DNA of 10,171 nt from an uncultured bacterium. Lineage in GTDB: Bacteria > Bacillota > Clostridia > Oscillospirales > Oscillospiraceae. The notes beneath the pieces were generated by a model, which did no database searches, was not told the origin of the DNA, and worked only from the letters and a program-made list of their open reading frames with translations. Both the position numbers and the translations under genes were made by a program. Positions 6,799 to 10,171 of this stretch are shown piece after piece. Where the stretch lies: the NCBI GenBank assembly GCA_905214155.1, contig CAJMLC010000062.1, forward strand, positions 1 through 10,171, given 5' to 3'. Within the stretch, counting starts at the first letter, position 1, and each line of letters begins with the position of its first letter.

Positions 6799-6834
6799 CG
6801 TCCCGGTTTCAGATCGAAACCGGGACGATTTTTT
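6799..6834. terminator. Bidirectional terminator between plsY and azlD
   Basis: A perfect 12-base-pair stem, CGTCCCGGTTTC (6799-6810) with GAAACCGGGACG (6816-6827), closes a five-base loop. On the plus strand it is followed by ATTTTTTC, ending plsY. On the minus strand it is followed by TCTTTTACTTTTTG, so it can also stop the convergent azlCD transcript. Confidence 0.92.
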
Positions 6835-6851
6835 CTGTTCTGCTTCGTTCC

Positions 6852-6878
6852 CATTCGTAGGGGCGGGCATTGCCCGCC
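6852..6878 (-). repeat. Short intergenic palindromic repeat, copy 3
   Basis: ATTCGTAGGGGCGGGCATTG runs into CCCGCC and ends exactly before the azlD stop codon. GGCGGGC (6862-6868) pairs with GCCCGCC (6872-6878). It lies in the opposite orientation to the copies at 2236-2266 and 4675-4706. Confidence 0.6.
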
Positions 6879-7208
6879 TCACGCGATCAGGCGGATCAGG
6901 AGCATGTAACAGGCTGTGCCGCCGGCGATGCTGAGCAGGGTATTGCGCTTCCAGAGGTGGAGCGCGACCGTCACCGCCGAGGCGATGAGCTGCGGCGCAA
7001 AGGCGGAAACGCACGTGAACGTGGTGCCGCGGAGGCAATAGATGACAAGCGCAGCCATGATGGCCATCGGGAGCACCTTGCCGAGATAGGTGACGACGCG
7101 CGGCACCTTGCGCTTGCCGAAGATGAGGAACGGCAGCAGCCGCTCGGCAAACGTGCAGACCGCGCAGACGGCGATGATAAGGAGGCTGTAGGAAGTTGAA
7201 GCTCTCAT
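6879..7208 (-). CDS. azlD: AzlD branched-chain amino acid exporter small subunit
   Basis: AzlD is the small membrane partner of AzlC; together they export branched-chain amino acids (and, in Bacillus, toxic analogues such as azaleucine). The protein is 109 residues, normal for the family, with four hydrophobic stretches: SLLIIAVCAVCTFAERLLPF, VLPMAIMAALVIYCL, a segment around LIASAVTVALHLW, and LLSIAGGTACYMLLIRLIA. The family-typical TFAxRLLPFLIFGKRK-PRVVxYLGKVLPMAIMAxLVIYC pattern is easy to see. A longer in-frame start at 7316 exists but lies inside azlC; the ATG at 7208 is preferred because it follows AAAGGAGG with a 7-base gap and overlaps the azlC stop by four bases (ATGA), implying translational coupling. 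Confidence 0.93.
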   Translation of the reverse strand: MRASTSYSLLIIAVCAVCTFAERLLPFLIFGKRKVPRVVTYLGKVLPMAIMAALVIYCLRGTTFTCVSAFAPQLIASAVTVALHLWKRNTLLSIAGGTACYMLLIRLIA

Positions 7209-7909
7209 TGCGCGGCCTCCTTTCCCTCGAGGCGCGGGCGGAGCAGCACCAGTGCGGCCACGCTGACGCTCAGCGCGGGCAGCAAGAAATTGTCCGGCCC
7301 GAGCAGCACAAGGCACAGCAGCGACGCCACGATCGACACCACGGCGGGCAGCTTACTGGTCCCGGCCTTGAGCTGATCGAGGAAGATGACGATGAACAGC
7401 GCGGTGAGTGCAAAGTCGATGCCCGCCATATCGAACGGGAGCAGCGCGCCGATCAGCCCGCCGAGCATCGAAAAGCCGATCCAGTACAGCCAGATGAGGG
7501 CGGTATCGAAGATGTGGACCCACTTTTCCTCCACATCGTCACGCGGGACGTAGGAGCAGAGCAGCGAATAGCTCTCGTCCGGCAAGCCGTAGATCAGGAA
7601 ATATTTCCACGCGCCGTAGGAATTGAACTTCTCGAGGAACGAGAGGCCATAGAAGATATGGCGGGAGTTCAGCAGCAGAGACGTGACGATGACCGTGAGC
7701 AGCGGCGTGGACGCCGTGAGGAAGCCCACCATCAGCATCTGCAGCGACCCGGCGTAGACGACCAGACTGGCCAGCCCAGACCAGAGGAAATTGTAGCCGG
7801 CCTTGGCCATCAGAATGCCGTAGGCCGTGCCGAGCGGCAGAAAGCCGACCAGGATCGGCACGCTGCGCCGCAGCGCATAGCGAAAGCTGTTTTTGACTCT
7901 TTGCTTCAT
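7205..7909 (-). CDS. azlC: AzlC family branched-chain amino acid permease
   Basis: This is the large membrane subunit of the AzlCD exporter, 234 residues from the chosen start. The family opening is clear: FRYALRRSVPILVGFLPLG followed by TAYGILMAKAGYNFLWSGL, then VYAGSLQMLMVGFL, the run SLLLNSRHIFYGLSF, and the YGLPDESYSLLC motif, with further hydrophobic helices to the C-terminus. Upstream in-frame codons reach 8032, but that extension runs through a terminator hairpin and the promoter and looks non-coding. The Met at 7909 follows AAGGGG with an 8-base gap and begins at the conserved part. A promoter sits at 7946-7974. azlD overlaps the stop by four bases, forming a two-gene operon. Members of this group are often labelled ABC permeases, but no ATPase partner is present here. 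Confidence 0.94.
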   Translation of the reverse strand: MKQRVKNSFRYALRRSVPILVGFLPLGTAYGILMAKAGYNFLWSGLASLVVYAGSLQMLMVGFLTASTPLLTVIVTSLLLNSRHIFYGLSFLEKFNSYGAWKYFLIYGLPDESYSLLCSYVPRDDVEEKWVHIFDTALIWLYWIGFSMLGGLIGALLPFDMAGIDFALTALFIVIFLDQLKAGTSKLPAVVSIVASLLCLVLLGPDNFLLPALSVSVAALVLLRPRLEGKEAAQ

Positions 7910-7945
7910 GGAAAACGCCCCTTGCACACTGTCGTAGTAGGTTTT

Positions 7946-7974
7946 ATTGTACTGCGCCGCGATCCACCGCGCAA
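7946..7974 (-). promoter_or_regulatory. Candidate azlCD promoter
   Basis: On the minus strand TTGCGC (7969-7974) and TACAAT (7946-7951) are exactly 17 bases apart. The -10 box matches 5 of 6 positions; the -35 box matches only its TTG. The site lies between the preceding gene's hairpin and the azlC ribosome binding site. No Lrp-type or other operator could be identified. Confidence 0.5.
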
Positions 7975-7980
7975 GTGGAT

Positions 7981-8017
7981 GAATATACAAAGTCCCCCTC
8001 GGATGAGGGGGACTTTG
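7981..8017 (-). terminator. Terminator hairpin after the M18 aminopeptidase gene
   Basis: A perfect 13-base-pair stem, CAAAGTCCCCCTC (7988-8000) with GAGGGGGACTTTG (8005-8017), closes a four-base loop 11 bases after the stop codon at 8029. On the minus strand it is followed by TATATT, a weak U-rich tail. The CCCCCTC/GAGGGGG core recalls the end hairpins of the element at 4552-4674. Confidence 0.72.
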
Positions 8018-8028
8018 CGTATAAACTG

Positions 8029-9324
8029 TCAAACGAGCTGCATCGCACCTGCATTCCAGCGCGGCGTCCGGCCAAAATAGGCCGTCATCACGCGCACCAG
8101 ACTGTCCAGATCGCGCGCGCCCATCGTCTCATAGGCCGAGTGCATCGCCAGCTGTGCCAGCCCGATGTCTACCGTCGGCACGGCGACGCGCGTGTCGGAG
8201 ATCGATCCGAGCGTCGAGCCGCCCGGCAGGTCGGACCGGTTCGCATAGGTCTGCGTCTGCTCGCCCGTCTCGCGGCAGAGCAGGCGGAACGCCGCCGCGG
8301 AGACCGCGTCGGTCGCGTAGCGCTGGTTCGCGTTGAACTTCACGACGATGCCGCCGTTCAGATACGGCGTGTTCTGCACGTCGGCAAACTCCGGATGGTT
8401 CGGGTGCTGCGCGTGGGCGTTGTCCGCCGACACGAGGAAGCTCCCGGCGCACCAGCGCAGATAGTCCTCCTCCGTCTTCCCGAGCGCGAGCGTCAGGCGG
8501 CGGAGCGTGTCGCGCAGGAAATTGCTGGCCGCGCCCTGCTTCGTCTCACTGCCGACCTCTTCGTTGTCAAACACCGCCAGCACTGGGATGGCCCCCGACG
8601 GACCGCTTTGCAGGAAGCCCTCGGTCAGCGCGAACGCGCACGCGAGGTCGTCCAGTTTCGGCGCGCCGATCAGCTCGCCCGCCGCACCGAGGATGCTCCC
8701 GCGCCCGCGCAGATAGAGGAACAGGTCGTGTCCCAGGATCTGCTCCGGCGCGACATCCGCCGCCTCCGCCACGATCGCGCGCAGATCCTGCGCGCCGCAG
8801 CCGAGCAGCGGGAACGTGTCCACATTCGCCAGCAGCTTCACGCCGTCGTTCGCCGCGCGGTTCATGTGGATGGCAACGGACGGGATGATCATGAGGTCCC
8901 GGCCGACATCCACCAGCCGCGCCTCCAGCTTTCCGTCCCGCTCGACGATGATCCGCCCCGCGACGGACAGCGGCCGGTCGAACCACGTGTTCATCAGCAT
9001 CCCGCCATACCGCTCCGTGTCCAATACGGTGCAGCGCGCACTGAGCTTTTCCGCCTGTTCCTTGATCTGGAACGTCGGGCTGTCGCTGTGCGCGGCGGCC
9101 AGCGCGAAGCCCGCGGCCTCGCCCTCCGGCACGCGGAATGCCAGCAGCGACGAATCGTTCCGCGTCACGACGTACCGCCCGCCGGGGCGGACGTCCCACG
9201 CCGCGTCCTCCGCGAGCACCGCATAGCCCTCCGCCGTCAATCGGTTTTTCAGATTGGCCGTCGTGTGATAGCGGCTCGGGCTCTGTTCGATCAGATCCAG
9301 CAGTTGTTCTGCATATTGATACAT
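8029..9324 (-). CDS. apeB: M18 family aminopeptidase (aspartyl aminopeptidase type)
   Basis: This cytoplasmic zinc metallopeptidase removes N-terminal residues, typically acidic ones in the family, from peptides. At 431 residues it has the usual bacterial length. The di-metal ligands fit the family pattern: H79 in AAAHSDSPTF, D225/D226 in KLDDLACAF, E255/E256 in FDNEEVGS, D301 in SADNAHA, and H395 in AMHSAYET. Other family blocks are NTWFDRPLSVAGR (112-124), IPSVAIHMNR (147-156) and SDLPGGSTLGSI (364-375). The start at 9324 follows GAGGTG with a 7-base gap and gives the expected N-terminus (YAEQLLDLIEQSPSRYH). It has its own promoter at 9354-9382 and a hairpin terminator at 7981-8017. The gene is divergent from a second aminopeptidase, which supports a role in peptide use. 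The exact residue preference cannot be read from sequence. Confidence 0.96.
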   Translation of the reverse strand: MYQYAEQLLDLIEQSPSRYHTTANLKNRLTAEGYAVLAEDAAWDVRPGGRYVVTRNDSSLLAFRVPEGEAAGFALAAAHSDSPTFQIKEQAEKLSARCTVLDTERYGGMLMNTWFDRPLSVAGRIIVERDGKLEARLVDVGRDLMIIPSVAIHMNRAANDGVKLLANVDTFPLLGCGAQDLRAIVAEAADVAPEQILGHDLFLYLRGRGSILGAAGELIGAPKLDDLACAFALTEGFLQSGPSGAIPVLAVFDNEEVGSETKQGAASNFLRDTLRRLTLALGKTEEDYLRWCAGSFLVSADNAHAQHPNHPEFADVQNTPYLNGGIVVKFNANQRYATDAVSAAAFRLLCRETGEQTQTYANRSDLPGGSTLGSISDTRVAVPTVDIGLAQLAMHSAYETMGARDLDSLVRVMTAYFGRTPRWNAGAMQLV

Positions 9325-9353
9325 GATGTTGCACCTCGTTTTCTAATGTTTTC

Positions 9354-9382
9354 AGCATACCACGCGCCGCAGTCGTTTTCAA
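9354..9382 (-). promoter_or_regulatory. Candidate promoter for the M18 aminopeptidase gene
   Basis: On the minus strand TTGAAA (9377-9382; 5 of 6 matches) and TATGCT (9354-9359; 4 of 6 matches) are separated by 17 bases, about 30 bases before the start codon at 9324. Confidence 0.55.
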
Positions 9383-9405
9383 TAGACAAAATTTCGCCCG
9401 CTGTC

Positions 9406-9434
9406 TGTTCAGCGCGGACAAACTGTGGTACAAT
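9406..9434 (+). promoter_or_regulatory. Candidate promoter for the M29 aminopeptidase gene
   Basis: TGGTACAAT (9426-9434) is an extended -10 box (TGn before a 5 of 6 match to TATAAT). The -35 position 17 bases upstream is weak (TGTTCA, 9406-9411), as often seen with extended -10 promoters. It is divergent from the promoter at 9354-9382; the 143-base gap holds both. Confidence 0.55.
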
Positions 9435-9467
9435 ACTCAAAACCGATCATAACAGGAGGAGTTTTTG

Positions 9468-10171
9468 ATGAAAAAATCTGTTCTGCGCGCCTATGCGCGC
9501 CTCATCGCCGAGAGCGGCGTCAACGTCCAGAAGGGGCAGGAGGTCTTCATTACGGCCGAGCTCGACCAGCCGGAGTTCGTGGCCATGGTGGTCGAGGAAT
9601 GCTATCGCCGCAAGGCGAAGAAGGTCGTCGTCGACTGGAACTATCAGCCGCTGACCAAGCTGCATGTCCGCCACCAGTCGCTCACCACGATGAGCACGCT
9701 TGACAACTACGAAGAGGCCCGCTGGCAGCATTACGTCGACACGATCCCCTGCCGCATCTACCTGCTCTCCGAGGATCCGGACGGTCTGCGCGGCGTTGAT
9801 CAGGAGAAGATGGCCAAGGCGCAGCAGAAAAAATATCCGATCATCAAGGGCTATCGTGACCAGATCGAGAACAAATACCAGTGGTGCATCGCGGCCGTCC
9901 CCGGCGTGAAGTGGGCCAAGAAGCTCTTCCCGGAGCTGCGGGCCAGTCAGGCCGTGGAGAAGCTGTGGGATGCCATCCTGCACACGTCCCGCGTCGACGA
10001 CGACCCCGTCGCCGCTTGGGACGCACACAACAAGGATCTCAAGGCCCGCTGTGACTATCTCAACGGCCTTGGCATCCGCGAGCTGCAGTACCGTGCCTCC
10101 AACGGCACGGATCTTCGCGTCGGCATGATCCCCGAGGCGCAGTTCTGCGGCGGCGGCGAGACGAGCCTGCA
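9468..10171 (+). CDS. M29 family aminopeptidase, 5' part
   Basis: The reading frame is open from 9468 to the window edge, giving the first 234 residues of a protein that is normally about 400 long; the rest lies outside. The opening VLRAYARLIAESGVNVQKGQ (residues 5-24) and the block SRVDDDPVAAWDAHNKDLKA, followed by R-x-x-YLN, LQYRASNGTDLRVGM and a Gly-rich turn, are typical of the M29 (aminopeptidase T/AmpS/PepS) family: cytoplasmic, metal-dependent, broad-specificity aminopeptidases. The metal-binding Glu, His and Asp residues lie mostly in the missing C-terminal half, so catalytic competence cannot be judged. The start follows AGGAGG (9454-9459) with an 8-base gap and a good extended -10 promoter. 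It is divergent from the M18 gene. Confidence 0.93.
   Translation, partial: MKKSVLRAYARLIAESGVNVQKGQEVFITAELDQPEFVAMVVEECYRRKAKKVVVDWNYQPLTKLHVRHQSLTTMSTLDNYEEARWQHYVDTIPCRIYLLSEDPDGLRGVDQEKMAKAQQKKYPIIKGYRDQIENKYQWCIAAVPGVKWAKKLFPELRASQAVEKLWDAILHTSRVDDDPVAAWDAHNKDLKARCDYLNGLGIRELQYRASNGTDLRVGMIPEAQFCGGGETSL

Noticed and set aside
7910..8032. An N-terminal extension of azlC to 8032
   Set aside because: The extra 41 codons span the candidate azlC promoter and the apeB terminator hairpin, and the family's conserved start matches the Met at 7909, which has its own ribosome binding site.
7975..9468. A plus-strand open frame of 497 codons opposite the M18 aminopeptidase
   Set aside because: It begins in a terminator hairpin and is the antisense shadow of a gene with all its catalytic motifs; its composition is Arg/Ala/Gln-rich without any domain.

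Overview
The window is GC-rich chromosomal DNA. Codon choice favours G or C at third positions, Shine-Dalgarno sites are strong (AGGAGG type), and the gene content is bacterial housekeeping. A glmS ribozyme in front of glmS, a PlsY acyltransferase, an AzlCD exporter and a clostridial-type FAD protein together suggest a GC-rich Firmicute, most likely a gut Clostridia of the Oscillospiraceae type. This placement is inferred from gene families and style, not from a marker gene.

Layout. At 72-1099 (minus) is a membrane/flavodoxin gene broken by a frameshift near 700. Divergent from it, at 1298-2227 (plus), is a zinc-ribbon protein with a CFI-box C-terminal domain, followed by a repeat and a strong terminator. 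From about 2371 a new transcription unit starts: a promoter, a glmS ribozyme (about 2425-2570) and glmS (2693-4525). A 123-base hairpin-rich element with near-perfect terminal inverted repeats (4552-4674) separates glmS from a COG2509-like FAD oxidoreductase (4761-6143), which is followed closely by plsY (6198-6794). A bidirectional terminator lies between plsY and the convergent azlCD exporter operon (6879-7909, minus). Next comes an M18 aminopeptidase (8029-9324, minus), then a divergent promoter region, then the start of an M29 aminopeptidase (9468 to the window end, plus, truncated by the window edge).

How the genes relate. GlmS makes glucosamine-6-phosphate for peptidoglycan, and its product is expected to trigger ribozyme self-cleavage of its own mRNA. 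PlsY makes lysophosphatidic acid, the entry point of phospholipid synthesis. The two aminopeptidases release amino acids from peptides and AzlCD exports branched-chain amino acids, so the right third looks like a peptide and amino-acid handling neighbourhood, although each unit appears to have its own promoter.

No phage, CRISPR, rRNA, tRNA or intact insertion sequence was seen, and I do not see a wholly new multi-gene system. The points most worth a second look are the ribozyme, the terminal-inverted-repeat element, a second short repeat present in three intergenic copies, the damaged flavodoxin gene, and the uncharacterised CFI-box protein.
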